The position numbers and the translations under genes are program-made. Below, in pieces: positions 1 to 8,157 of a DNA stretch of 64,000 bases; position 1 is the first letter of the stretch, and each line of letters begins with the position of its first letter. Source of the stretch: Trachythela sp. YZ-2020 (lineage: Eukaryota > Cnidaria > Anthozoa > Malacalcyonacea > Clavulariidae); contig JADLSH010000184.1 in NCBI GenBank assembly GCA_016169945.1, positions 3,100,001-3,164,000 on the forward strand. Direction: 5' to 3'. The notes below the pieces were generated by a model. The model was not told the DNA's origin and did not search any database. It saw only the letters and a program-made list of their open reading frames with translations.

Positions 1-449
1 TCGTTACTAGCTGCTTTGTCTTCCTCGATAGTGATTGAAGTTTTTTCGAAAACATGCGTCGTTAGAAGCGCCTCTGAGAAGGATTTCATCATAATCATCA
101 TCCAATCATCTCTATCTTCCTTACGGTTGAAACCAAGTGTAAAATTTGGGCTAGTTTTGCTTGTCAGTTGGATACAACAAAGTTTACAGCTGTTCAGTCC
201 AATGTGGTCGAGTTTGATTGAAGATAGTTGCTCGTAGGGTAGGAAGGAAAGCGGTTTTGTGTCATGGTTTGGTTTGCCTTCAAACGAGATCAGACCGTAC
301 GCTGTCAGAAGAAAGTATTGCATCTTTGGTGCTTTCAGCAGACCGCGATGAAACTTGATCAAGTAGCCTTGCTTTATGGCGTACTTTTTCCATGATAATT
401 CATCGGATTCCTCAGTCGCATTTTCCATTATTCCTTTAATATGATCCAT
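1..449 (-). CDS. PH-domain protein, copy A (partial, runs off window start)
   Basis: The first ~149 codons of the repeated PH-domain gene, read leftwards from an ATG at 447-449 to the window edge. The translation aligns without gaps to the copies at 29640-30548 and 36544-37452, and no stop interrupts it. It covers the whole PH domain (about residues 26-129), including the conserved Trp near residue 116; the basic Ser-rich tail lies outside the window. It differs from the other copies by several substitutions, for example in the linker after the PH domain, so it belongs to an older duplication. PH domains usually bind phosphoinositides or proteins at membranes; the ligand here is unknown. Confidence 0.8.
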   Translation of the reverse strand, partial: MDHIKGIMENATEESDELSWKKYAIKQGYLIKFHRGLLKAPKMQYFLLTAYGLISFEGKPNHDTKPLSFLPYEQLSSIKLDHIGLNSCKLCCIQLTSKTSPNFTLGFNRKEDRDDWMMIMMKSFSEALLTTHVFEKTSITIEEDKAASN

Positions 450-841
450 AAGTTTCGTATTCTTACTCGCAAGTTACGCTCTCTTGCTTGTTATGTTTAC
501 TCTTTCGAGTGTTGAATGTTAATGACACGCAGCTCAAACACTCCTCTTTAAATAATCTCTGCTGGATTGTAAGTGCTTTCCATAAAAGGAAGTTATCGCC
601 TTCGAGGAACGTCGTCGTGAAGTCGCTGGATTATCACCTGACCGATCTTCAGGAACTTGTCAAACAGATATAATTATTGGGAACTGAAATTCGTCTGGAA
701 ACATGTGATATTTCTAAATTTGAATTTCAAATTTCATTTTGGTCTGCATGCAATGCGGCACCTTTCAATGTTTAGTATTGAATTAATAATGGTAATTGAA
801 CTGAGTGGAGTGCAATTTTATTTGGAAATTGAACTTGGTGT
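450..841. other. 5' flank of PH gene copy A
   Basis: No gene. The sequence aligns to the upstream flanks of the other PH copies (30549-30830, 37453-37740, 56639-56900), so it is part of the duplicated unit. It shares with the 55.7-kb copy a stretch (GTCGTGAAGTCGCTGGAT near 613) that is absent from the 29.6- and 36.5-kb copies. Confidence 0.75.
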
Positions 842-990
842 CGTACCATAAAAGTACCCAAAGGTGCCCCAAGGTACCATAAAGGTACCCCAAGGCACTC
901 CAATGTACCATAATGGAACCCTAAGGTACCCCAAAGTACCCCAAGGTACAATAAGGGTACACCAAGATAACCAAGGTACCATAAAGCATG
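842..990. repeat. GGTACC-rich minisatellite
   Basis: An imperfect array of short units of the type CCCAAGGTACCATAA, broken by point changes. Because the unit is close to palindromic, both strands give spurious open frames here. Confidence 0.8.
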
Positions 991-1634
991 CCGTTGTCAA
1001 TATGCACGACACGAAGTTCGATTTCCACTTTATTATATTCATTTTGAAATCTAAATCATTTTTTAAAACGAAAGCAGTATTTCATTAGTCTTTGTTTACA
1101 ATTCACACACCCATGACACTCCCTGAAATGCCGTATCATAGCAACAACATCAATTGTAATTTGATTATTTTTGACAATTTGACAAAAACAAGGAAAATGT
1201 GAGTGGATTTTTATAAATAAAAATCGAAAAAGTAAGTTTAAAGATATCGTAGACGTTACATGTAAACGTTTCTTGTGATTTTGTGCATTCAAACATCGGC
1301 ACTACGATCGATATGACCATATGACCGATATGATATATATGACCTTGTTGCTTTGTGTTCAGTTTTGGCTGTCGCTCAAATAAAACTTGTTTTTGTTGAC
1401 ATTTTGGCAATGTTTCATTCAAAATTTTGTTGATAATTTGGCCAGTATTATTTGAACAGTATTATTTGATTCGCCTTTATGTTGATTTTTATGCAAAAAA
1501 CTGCAGTAATGCAGTCTAGAGTATATAGTAGACAGTAAGAAATGGAAAATATGCCGTGACATATTTTCCATATCTTCACTAGTGAGGATAACGACCACGT
1601 GATCATTTCCCGCCAATGGCTTTGTGTTTTGAAG
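991..1634. other. Non-coding stretch with a small hairpin
   Basis: No gene recognised. The only structure noticed is a perfect inverted repeat, TGGAAAATATG and its complement, with a 6-nt loop at about 1542-1571, plus a few ATATGACC repeats near 1312-1345. Confidence 0.5.
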
Positions 1635-1883
1635 TTTTTTTATTTTTTATTGTTTTTTTTTTATTCAACTTCGCCTCAATGGCAGGGAGTCCACAACAGC
1701 GTCAGCCAATTACTGTGGCCCCATTGTTAGTTCCTAAGGGTTAGTATTAGAGGGAGGAAACCGGAGTACCCGGGGAAAACCCTCGAAGCACAGGAGAGAA
1801 TCTCAACTTACATGAGTTATTTGAGCACACTGCCGATCTCATGCGAGTACCAACAGTGACCTCGACCTGTTGTGAAACAGGCT
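1635..1883 (-). mobile_element. Body and A-rich tail of a SINE split by the Polinton
   Basis: Read on the minus strand, this contains CGGGTACTCCGGTTTCCTCC (1751-1777 region) and ends in an A-rich tail (plus-strand T/A run, 1635-1672). The motif recurs in metazoan SINE-like repeats as far as I recall. Its 5' part lies on the other side of the Polinton at 17305-17362. I have not identified the family by name. Confidence 0.6.
1878..1883. repeat. Left 6-bp target-site duplication (CAGGCT)
   Basis: The six bases directly outside the left terminal repeat match those outside the right end exactly. Confidence 0.93.
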
Positions 1884-2080
1884 AGTAGCTTATCCCCCCT
1901 ATATACCGCCGGAAGTAATTAGTATTCATACGCCTGGAAGTATGAGATGACGTAACATAAAGCGTTGCGTAACATAAAGCGTTGCGTAACGTTTAAATAT
2001 TAATAGCGTTGCGTAACATAAAGCGTTGCGTAACGTTTAAATATTAATAGCGTTGCGTAACATAAAGCGTTGCGTAACGT
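1884..2080. repeat. Left terminal inverted repeat of the Polinton
   Basis: About 197 bp, inverted and nearly identical to 17102-17298 (one mismatch seen). The outer ~65 bp are unique sequence. The inner part is a 44-bp tandem repeat made of GCGTTGCGTAACATAAA blocks separated by an AT-rich spacer, with two spacers at this end. In protein-primed elements the tips serve as replication origins; that role here is inferred from the family. Confidence 0.93.
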
Positions 2081-2199
2081 TTAGGTTTGTTTAAAAGGGG
2101 ATGTAGATAATAACATTAGGTAACGTAACCCTAGGTGACGCAACCCTAGTAAGAGGTGTGAAAAAGTTTCGCACGACGCTGTACGGAATGTTTGTTGTC

Positions 2200-2253
2200 G
2201 AGAAATAAATAACAGCAGAGAGTTTTGTGTTTTGATTTTATTTAAATTACACA
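2200..2253 (-). promoter_or_regulatory. Conserved 3'-UTR element, copy 1
   Basis: Downstream of the RING-like gene on the minus strand. It matches 11702-11750 on the plus strand over about 50 bp with a 4-bp gap and a few mismatches, including the block CTGCTGTTATTTATTTCTC. Both copies follow the stop codon of a small gene, so a role in 3'-end formation or mRNA control is likely but inferred. Confidence 0.6.
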
Positions 2254-2260
2254 CAACAAT

Positions 2261-2511
2261 TTAAGCCGATGTCCTCGCCCATGTCTTAAAACAGTCACAG
2301 TGAACGAGGTGCCCACAGCATGATGTTTTGTAGTGAAGAGTTCGTTATCCTTGACAATTTCGAAACAAAAGTGACAGACCTCTTTCTCGGTGTTATCTTG
2401 CCCTCGTTCTTCTTCCTCCCACTCTCGAACTGTGGAAAGTATTCCAAACAGAGATAGTATTTCTGATGAGAGTGCGTAGTTCGGTTCCGGCAGAACTCCG
2501 ATAGATTCCAT
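2261..2511 (-). CDS. RING-like zinc-binding protein, frameshifted
   Basis: The frame opens at an ATG at 2511 (MESIGVLPEP), runs through an acidic stretch and a C-x2-C pair (CHFC), then loses the pattern. In another frame of the same strand the following DNA supplies a Cys-Cys-Gly-His...His-x-Asp-Cys cluster and a Trp, ending at a stop at 2261-2263. Together these look like a RING-H2-type ubiquitin-ligase domain broken by a small indel near 2330. Polintons and adintoviruses often carry such accessory genes. A TATA-like CATAAATACC lies at 2546-2556 on the minus strand. The indel may be real decay or a sequence error. The RING call is moderate because the loop spacing is not canonical. Confidence 0.45.
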
Positions 2512-2549
2512 CGTGTAGTTAGTGATACATTACCATAGGTGTCGGTATT

Positions 2550-2674
2550 TATGGGGGTAGGTGTCGCGCGCAAGAGGGCACGCACACTGGAGAAAGACCT
2601 TATGAATGTGATATCTGTCACAAACGATTTTCTTAAGCCCATCGTCTAACAGAACATAAATGCACACATACGCG
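2550..2674 (+). pseudogene. C2H2 zinc-finger relic
   Basis: The plus strand encodes a classic finger linker (HTGERPYEC), then C-x2-C, a 12-residue finger and H-x3-H, followed by another THTR linker. A TAA stop falls inside the finger near 2634 and a second soon after, so this is not a working gene. It overlaps minus-strand frames that have no recognisable product. It is probably a leftover of a host or element C2H2 protein; no upstream fingers were found. Confidence 0.7.
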
Positions 2675-2697
2675 TTCATAACAAGAATATTGCCCAT

Positions 2698-2757
2698 TGA
2701 AAAACAGTATCTTTTTTATATGTTCTGACATTTTAGAACAGAATACTGTTTTTAAGA
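2698..2757. repeat. Nested inverted repeat
   Basis: Outer arms AAAAACAGTAT / ATACTGTTTTT enclose inner arms GTTCT / AGAAC. The structure lies just past the zinc-finger relic and could form a cruciform or RNA hairpin. Confidence 0.6.
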
Positions 2758-3068
2758 ACAAAATGTTATTGCTATGATTACGCCAGTGATTGAAAGGCAT
2801 AGATTAATGACACATATAGTAAACAGATAAAGGAGGCTCTTTTCAGAGATAAAACATTAATAACACACATAGTAGACTGATAAAGGAAGCTCTTTTCAGA
2901 AATAAAACATTTATTAAAAGAATATTTATGCACAACAATTTATGTACAGAAACTTTTATATACAACGAAAAGATATTGTCATTGACAAGTTGTGCGCATA
3001 TAGCATGCGAAAAATGTATGTTAAATAAACATTTTTAAATGTGTGTGAATAATAAAGTGTGAGTGTTA
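2758..3068. other. Gene-free stretch with a ~57-bp tandem duplication
   Basis: No gene. Between about 2804 and 2910 a ~57-bp segment occurs twice; each copy has GATAAAGGAGGCTCTTTTCA or a close variant followed by an A-rich AATAAAAC-like end. The second half leads into AATAAA-like signals that could serve the minus-strand gene ending at 3069. Confidence 0.65.
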
Positions 3069-3479
3069 CTAGAGTGAAATGCCCAAATAATCGTCTAACC
3101 ATGTTAGCGAGTCTGTAGCCGTAGGTGTGTCCTCTCGACCCAAATCTATAGAGATGTCTTGTAGATCTAAGTCAGTGTACAGCGTTTCCAGTAGTGAGGG
3201 TTCAGCAGGAGGTAGGGTTTGAAACGTAGCTGGAGATGTGGTTTGGGAGGTGGAGACAACTTGGAGATGGCTATACTGTGATGGTGGTGTGTTTTTATGG
3301 AAAGGTTCGGGCACTGTCCGAGGGACTGTGTCTTGACTGACTTGACTGGCTTTGAATTCAGCAACTACGTCTTTGTGGTGCTCGGACACAAATGTATAGA
3401 AGGCCCTCAACTCCGCAAGCTCTTTTTTCCTTCTTTCTCTAAATCTTTTCTGCCGATTGGATGCCTTTTTCAAATCCAT
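3069..3479 (-). CDS. bZIP-like small regulator
   Basis: A 136-aa protein from the ATG at 3479. Residues ~6-25 are very basic (SNRQKRFRERRKKELAEL) with the N-x7-R spacing of a bZIP DNA-contact region, followed by a short helical stretch. The middle is Pro/Ser/Thr-rich, and the last ~30 residues are acidic and end in LTWLDDYLGISL, resembling an activation segment. An upstream in-frame ATG at 3605 would give 178 aa, but a minus-strand TATA-like CATAAAAG at about 3517-3524 sits just upstream of the shorter start, which I therefore prefer. Product family not certain; a transcription regulator is inferred. Confidence 0.5.
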   Translation of the reverse strand: MDLKKASNRQKRFRERRKKELAELRAFYTFVSEHHKDVVAEFKASQVSQDTVPRTVPEPFHKNTPPSQYSHLQVVSTSQTTSPATFQTLPPAEPSLLETLYTDLDLQDISIDLGREDTPTATDSLTWLDDYLGISL

Positions 3480-3660
3480 TTTGACCTGCTTGCTTGTGTG
3501 AACAAAAATTCGCGCTCTTTTATGATCAAGGTCAAGGTCACTGACCAAAGTCAAGGTGAAGATCGCACGTGATACCGCACGTGATTTCGTTTCACCATAC
3601 ATCACGTAAGCATGAACCGCTGTACATAAGGTTTATCATCACTAAAAAAGGAATAACAAC
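3480..3660. promoter_or_regulatory. Divergent promoter with nuclear-receptor-like and E-box motifs
   Basis: Lies between the minus-strand bZIP-like gene and the plus-strand GRF gene. It holds TCAAGGTCA at 3526-3534, an overlapping second copy at 3532-3540, TCAAGGTGA at 3551-3559, and two CACGTG boxes at 3566-3571 and 3578-3583, 12 bp apart. TCAAGGTCA matches the known ERR/NR5A half-site and CACGTG the bHLH E-box. Use by host factors is inferred. Confidence 0.55.
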
Positions 3661-3915
3661 ATGGCGTGCGCACTGTGGAGTATAAAACAGATCGGTAAAT
3701 ATTGCGGTGTCAACAAGGATCGTATGTTTTTCTGTTGTCCTAACGACAAGGAAAACTCATGTCGATATTTTGAATGGGCTCCCGAAGAAGAAGTTTTGCT
3801 GCAGCCTGTAAACTTCACTATGCCTGGACCAGTACAAGGCCGAGAAGAAGAGAACTATTTTAAAAATTGCTTTGATGATTTAACACGTAGTTTTCAGAAC
3901 ATGAACATTAATTAG
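3661..3915 (+). CDS. GRF-type zinc-finger protein
   Basis: An 84-aa protein beginning at the first ATG. Residues ~13-41 have the GRF zinc-finger layout: a Cys-Gly start, basic KDRMFFCC, then Cys-Arg-x-Phe-x-Trp (CRYFEWAPEE). GRF fingers occur in NEIL3, TOP3A and APE2 and bind single-stranded or forked DNA. A small stand-alone GRF protein could assist replication or repair of the element's DNA, but that is inference. An AATAAA at 3981-3986 gives a likely polyadenylation site before the next gene. A few short Polinton accessory proteins of this kind are plausible; I cannot name this one. Confidence 0.75.
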   Translation: MACALWSIKQIGKYCGVNKDRMFFCCPNDKENSCRYFEWAPEEEVLLQPVNFTMPGPVQGREEENYFKNCFDDLTRSFQNMNIN

Positions 3916-4031
3916 AACATTAATTAACTTCAGAACATTATTCTGTCTAGATTTACATCTATTTGTATTTTATGGTTATAAATAAACACGTTGTTTACTT
4001 TCTGTATTCATTCTGTCTTTGACTGTGCAGT

Positions 4032-4409
4032 ATGGAAGTGATTTTGGATGAGCTTCAGAAAAATAACGTTGACATTGACATGAAAACGTTATCGCATCAT
4101 ATAAATATTTGTCTTGAACATCACAAAACAATGTATGAACAAATGGCAACGCGTGTTTATTCCTGTGATCTAACTACGCTTTTTCACGAAACGAATGTTA
4201 TCAATTTTGGTCGTGCCATGGCTTACCTAACAATGGTTTATGTGATGAATGACTCTTGCTCCGAACACGTTACGCGTAGAGCTGTACGACTAGTTGCATC
4301 AGTTTTAAAAACCATTGATTTCACAAAGTTCAAGACCGAAGAAAGTTTTTCCGCAAATGATTTCTTTCGTCAAACGCATATTTTCGCTATAAAGTACAGA
4401 GACATGTGA
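4032..4409 (+). CDS. Bcl-2-like short helical protein (tentative)
   Basis: A 125-aa, mostly alpha-helical protein. Residues 57-72 (INFGRAMAYLTMVYVM) resemble the BH1 signature N-W/F-G-R-x-[VIA]-A-x-[FL] of Bcl-2 family proteins, and the segment before it (YEQMATRVYSCDLTTLF) matches the helix that normally precedes BH1. The next helix (RRAVRLVASVLKTI) fits the position of helix 6. No C-terminal membrane anchor or clear BH2 Trp is seen, and the protein is shorter than usual. If correct, it would block host cell death. AATAAA overlaps the stop region at 4410-4415. Without a structure search this remains a hypothesis. Confidence 0.45.
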   Translation: MEVILDELQKNNVDIDMKTLSHHINICLEHHKTMYEQMATRVYSCDLTTLFHETNVINFGRAMAYLTMVYVMNDSCSEHVTRRAVRLVASVLKTIDFTKFKTEESFSANDFFRQTHIFAIKYRDM

Positions 4410-4443
4410 AATAAACTTATTATGTTGTTTGCTTGTGGACACG

Positions 4444-5085
4444 ATGGATGTGAGATTTAAAACACCTGCAAATTTTTATATTTGTGGACAAAGCCAGAGT
4501 GGGAAATCGTATTTGGTTCGTTCTATGCTACATCATATGGATGAATTGTTTTATCCTGTTCCAGCCAAAGTGATATATTGTTATGGAGAATATCAAAAAG
4601 AATTTGATGATTTATCGAGAACCCTACCAAACGTTGAATTGATGGAAGGTTTTCCGAGCGATTTATACGATATGACCGATGGGTGTGAAAACTCTCTAGT
4701 CATACTGGATGATTTGATGTCTCAATGCTCTAATGATCAACGCATGTCGGATCTATTTACTCGCGGTTCCCATCATCGAGGCATATCTGTGTTGTACCTT
4801 ACGCAAAACCTATTTCCACCCGGTAAATTGTCACGAACGATCAGTCTGAATTCCCATTACATGTTGATATTCCGAAACCCGCGCGACTCGCTTGGTATTT
4901 CAACGCTTGCCAAACAAATGTTTCCTAAACACACCAACTACCTTTTGGAATCATTTAACGATGCTACAAGTAAACCATATGGATATTTAATGATTGACTG
5001 TCATCAGCTGACACCAGAAAACATGCGCTTGAGAACCAACATTCTGCCCGGGGAAAGACAAATTGTCTACGTGAAGCGTACTTAA
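4444..5085 (+). CDS. FtsK/HerA-type genome-packaging ATPase
   Basis: A 213-aa P-loop ATPase, here started at the ATG at 4444 because the longer open frame has no ATG. Walker A is GQSQSGKS (residues 15-22) and Walker B is SLVILDD (84-90). The region HHRGISVLYLTQNLF (~110-125) fits the sensor segment of the A32-like packaging ATPases of Polintons, adintoviruses and large DNA viruses. The enzyme would pump the replicated DNA into capsids. The frame is intact. It is followed after 34 nt by a small conserved ORF on the same strand, as in other Polintons. Confidence 0.93.
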   Translation: MDVRFKTPANFYICGQSQSGKSYLVRSMLHHMDELFYPVPAKVIYCYGEYQKEFDDLSRTLPNVELMEGFPSDLYDMTDGCENSLVILDDLMSQCSNDQRMSDLFTRGSHHRGISVLYLTQNLFPPGKLSRTISLNSHYMLIFRNPRDSLGISTLAKQMFPKHTNYLLESFNDATSKPYGYLMIDCHQLTPENMRLRTNILPGERQIVYVKRT

Positions 5086-5119
5086 ACTGTGTGTGTCACC
5101 TAAAACCGTCATTTCCATC

Positions 5120-5448
5120 ATGTCAAAGCGTATGAAAGGAAGTCTTCCATATCTTCAGGTTATGACGAAATGTAAACCTAAATTGCGGAAACTGCTTATT
5201 GAACATTGTCCCGCGGATGTCATTACGGCTATTTGCGAGTGTTCACTGAATTTACTTAAAGGCGTTATCCACTAACACCTCGTCAAAAGCGACGTTTGGT
5301 GCGCTACAAGACACATCTCCGTGCGTTAGCAAATAAAAAAGTGTCACAAAAACGGAAGAAGCTGTACCTAAATCAAAAAGGTGGAAATTTATTGACAGCT
5401 CTCTTGCCACCGGTTCTAAGTGTACTTGGAAGTTTGTTGGTAAAATGA
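5120..5448 (+). CDS. Small conserved Polinton ORF, frameshifted
   Basis: Begins at the ATG at 5120 (MSKRMKGSLPYLQV). The first frame stops at 5275, but homology-like features continue in another frame of the same strand to a TGA at 5446-5448: a basic segment, then QKGG and a hydrophobic LLPPVLSVLGSLL end. One base appears missing near 5268-5272. I recognise this protein type as common next to the ATPase in Polintons, but know no function. Its TGA overlaps the ATG of the next gene (ATGA), which suggests coupled translation. Confidence 0.65.
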
Positions 5449-6140
5449 AGCACGCAAGACGCATGGTTTTGGTCCCGGAGGATGCGGTGCATAGATATGA
5501 ACAAAGACAAAGACTTGAAACTTCGCCGATTTTGGCCAACATGATGCATAAAGATACGGAAATGTCGAATATTCTCCAACGTACGGATATGGATGATGCT
5601 GAAAAGCAAAAACTGTACTATGCGAACATGGAACGTTATTTAGACTTGAGGCGTCAAAAGGACAGTCAAATACCAACCGTTCGGATAGCACCTAATGCCG
5701 AAAATAAAGAACCCAAAGAAAAGGCACAGTTGCCTGATGCGACCATTGTCGACCATATACCTAAAACAATGCGCCCACGAGCAACGGCGCTTTTAAACCG
5801 TTTGAAAGCAAGACCTGACGTTATTTCTTGGGACGAGTCTGGACAAGTCAGTCTGGACGGTAAAGAAATTTCAGATTCAAACATATCTGATTTGGTCAGC
5901 GATGCCATAAGAGCAAGAAAAAATTTCAATCCTACGGGCTCAAAAGAATTTTTTCGTGTTTTATCAAAGATTAACATGCCACGAGATCTTGTAAGAAATG
6001 AGGAACGATGGAGGGAGACCCAGAGGAGCTCCTTATCAAGGGATGAAAAAGATGTTCGTAGCCCACGACGTGCAAGCCCGTATTTCCAAACCCTTCTGAA
6101 TAGACATGAAGAGAAACCAGAACAATGGCTTAATTATTAA
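5445..6140 (+). CDS. Conserved Polinton protein of unknown function
   Basis: A 231-aa hydrophilic protein starting MKHARRMVLVPEDA, with a coiled-coil-like N-terminal half (about 15-75). A central block (about residues 105-185) carries PKTMRPRATALLNRLK, the motif PDVISWDE and SNISDLVSDAIRARKNFNP. This protein type recurs in Polintons between the ATPase block and the protease. Its position and charge suggest a virion-internal or assembly role, but that is inference. The frame is intact. AATAAA at 6167-6172 provides a 3' end, which overlaps the convergent end of the protease gene on the other strand. Confidence 0.75.
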   Translation: MKHARRMVLVPEDAVHRYEQRQRLETSPILANMMHKDTEMSNILQRTDMDDAEKQKLYYANMERYLDLRRQKDSQIPTVRIAPNAENKEPKEKAQLPDATIVDHIPKTMRPRATALLNRLKARPDVISWDESGQVSLDGKEISDSNISDLVSDAIRARKNFNPTGSKEFFRVLSKINMPRDLVRNEERWRETQRSSLSRDEKDVRSPRRASPYFQTLLNRHEEKPEQWLNY

Positions 6141-6163
6141 TTTAAACAACTGTGTTCAAGTTA

Positions 6164-6829
6164 TTAAATAAAATGTTTCACTTCTGTGTACTCGTTTGTT
6201 GTTTTATTTAAGTAAATGTGACGACGCTGTGGTACGTGCGGTTCGTATGTGAGACAGGTACTTTTATACGCATGCGTTGCGGGGATCAAAACACACACAC
6301 ACAATGATTTTACAACAGTTTTATTGAAACATCTTTTACTAAATTGATTAAGGCCAACATTTGGCTGTTTTAACATAACTTTATAATGAGTTTTAACAAA
6401 CTGAGACACTTTCGCATCATTTAACATAGTATCGTTATTGAATAAATGTACGATTTTATTCATGCTTTGTCCTCGTGCTCTATGGCTAAGGTAAAATATG
6501 CAATACTGTCCACACACATCTGACCATGCACTTTGCAGTTTACGAGTGCTAAATTCCCATTCATAAGACTCTAAAAAGTCTCCAAACGAATTCCTGTAGT
6601 AATATGGTGGTTGTCCATAACTGTCGAAGAATTCTCCTTTCTCTTCCGATGGAAAGTAAAAGGCCACCCAATGCGTTCCAGGTTTACTGCTCGGATCGGT
6701 GTTCGCGATAAATCCACACGGATATTTATCGATCGTTTGAGGTAGCTTATCACTAGGAAACACGCCGCAAAACCTCTTGCTTGTTATAGGATCTTGTTCC
6801 AGTGCACGAGTTATCTGTAATGTATTCAT
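6164..6829 (-). CDS. Adenain-like cysteine protease
   Basis: A 221-aa C48/adenain-family maturation protease that would cleave capsid and core precursors inside the particle. The catalytic set can be read directly: His53 in GTHWVAFYF, Asp69 in EFFDSYG, Gln99, and Cys106 in CGQYC. The Gln-to-Cys spacing of seven residues equals that in adenovirus protease. The ~45 residues after KVMLKQP are basic and poorly conserved in my reading, so the true end may be nearer 6290 if a frameshift has extended the frame. The ATG directly follows the capsid stop with no spacer (TAG then ATG). Confidence 0.93.
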   Translation of the reverse strand: MNTLQITRALEQDPITSKRFCGVFPSDKLPQTIDKYPCGFIANTDPSSKPGTHWVAFYFPSEEKGEFFDSYGQPPYYYRNSFGDFLESYEWEFSTRKLQSAWSDVCGQYCIFYLSHRARGQSMNKIVHLFNNDTMLNDAKVSQFVKTHYKVMLKQPNVGLNQFSKRCFNKTVVKSLCVCVLIPATHAYKSTCLTYEPHVPQRRHIYLNKTTNEYTEVKHFI

Positions 6830-8155
6830 CTATCCAGAGTAATCGTAAACGACGTTTCTCTCAGCATCAATTTGAATCAGGTTTTCAAATTCCCCGTAAC
6901 AGACGAGACTCACAGCTGCTGCCGGTGCGGCAGAGAACTTGATGTCAACTGCTAGATTTCCTCGTTGAACGGCATTAAAATGAGGTGACGACCCACACAT
7001 ATCTGGAGTCAGATCGAAAGCATAAACTGCATATCCTTTTGGAAACTCTTCTCGTGTTATATCGTTCCTGTGTTGTAATACATTTTCCCGTACCAGAAAA
7101 CAATGTACTGAATGCTTCAACAAATCTGGGGTTTGCACCAAAGGAAAGCTGCATCGGTTTAAACGGCATATCTTCTCCATTCACGGTTATTCCAATAGAG
7201 GACACGTTAAAATGTTGAAAGTTGTACGGATTCTTCTTGTATGCGCCATTAAACGCTGCGCTATCAACCAATCCAAAGACAAACGATTTCGGTACAAGTC
7301 CATTAAATATGTTATCTTTATTCAGGGAGGGATTTCCTGCGGGAACAATGAAACTCTTGCACTCCACGCGACGAATAGGATAGATAGCCGGTCCTTTTTT
7401 CAATGCAATTTCATGAGCCACGGAAATGCTTGGACTAACTTTCACCTTACGTATCTTGAGATAGGCATCGATCAGCTTTACTCTGTAATCAACATCGTCC
7501 TCAGACGCCATCAGACAAAACTCTTTACTACTTCGATTCAGAATAACTTTCAAGTCAACAAAACTTAGCAGGAGACGTTCGGTGAAAAATACGTCGCTGA
7601 ATATAGGTCCGGTCATTTCAATAGTTCCACTTGTCTTGCTGAATTCATATCTTGCTTTAAGACCAAGGTTGGCGTTGGCACCTGCCAGTGTAGGATCGGC
7701 AACGTCCATTTTCCTCCCGTGTCTTTATAAAACATTGAACTGGTAATTTGGGACTCTTTCGCTGACGGATTATAATTGAGGAGGGTTTCCAGATATGCAC
7801 GGTACGCGTAAGTTCCAGTGGCTTGTGTCACTTGCTTTTCTTTCAAAAACACGTCGACTTGTTTGAACAGACTGTGTAGGAAATTGTTCACAACTCCGAC
7901 CTTTTCGTCTGCGTCAAGATTTGCACCGTCTGCTTTAGTCACTTTTGCTCTCACCACAAGAATCGTTTTTGATAAATCGACATAATCTTCAGTGCCTGGA
8001 GACAGGAACGTGATTGGACCACCGTCTGATACACTGGAAACAGGTTGATGATCTATCCAATGTCCTTTTTCCAAACTGACTTGTGTTGGAGGTATAGAGA
8101 ACAGATCGAGTTCTGTCTTTGTGCATTCTTGCGACTTGGAATGTACGAGATACAT
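6830..8155 (-). CDS. Double jelly-roll major capsid protein, frameshifted
   Basis: The major capsid protein is spread over three frames of the minus strand. The first part (8155 to ~7710) has the typical start region, with LDLFSIPPTQVSLEKG and HSLFKQVDV. The second (~7709 to ~7090) has GLKARYEF, DAYLKIRKVKVSPS and AAFNGAYKKNPYNF. The last (~7085 to 6830) has YAVYAFDLTPDMC and ends in VVYDYSG. I recognise the family as the Polinton/adintovirus MCP (also annotated in animals as F54H12.2-like). Breaks lie near 7708-7711 and at 7062-7095, all beside short A runs. The unbroken length would be close to 440 aa, normal for the family. Start and stop are retained. Confidence 0.9.
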
Positions 8156-8157
8156 GT

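Noticed and set aside
818..1088. Open frames on both strands with Val-Pro-Gln-Gly-Thr repeats
   Set aside because: They are translations of the GGTACC minisatellite; near-palindromic units open both strands.
3297..3572. Plus-strand frame over the bZIP-like gene
   Set aside because: Shadow of the minus-strand coding region and its promoter; no recognisable domain.
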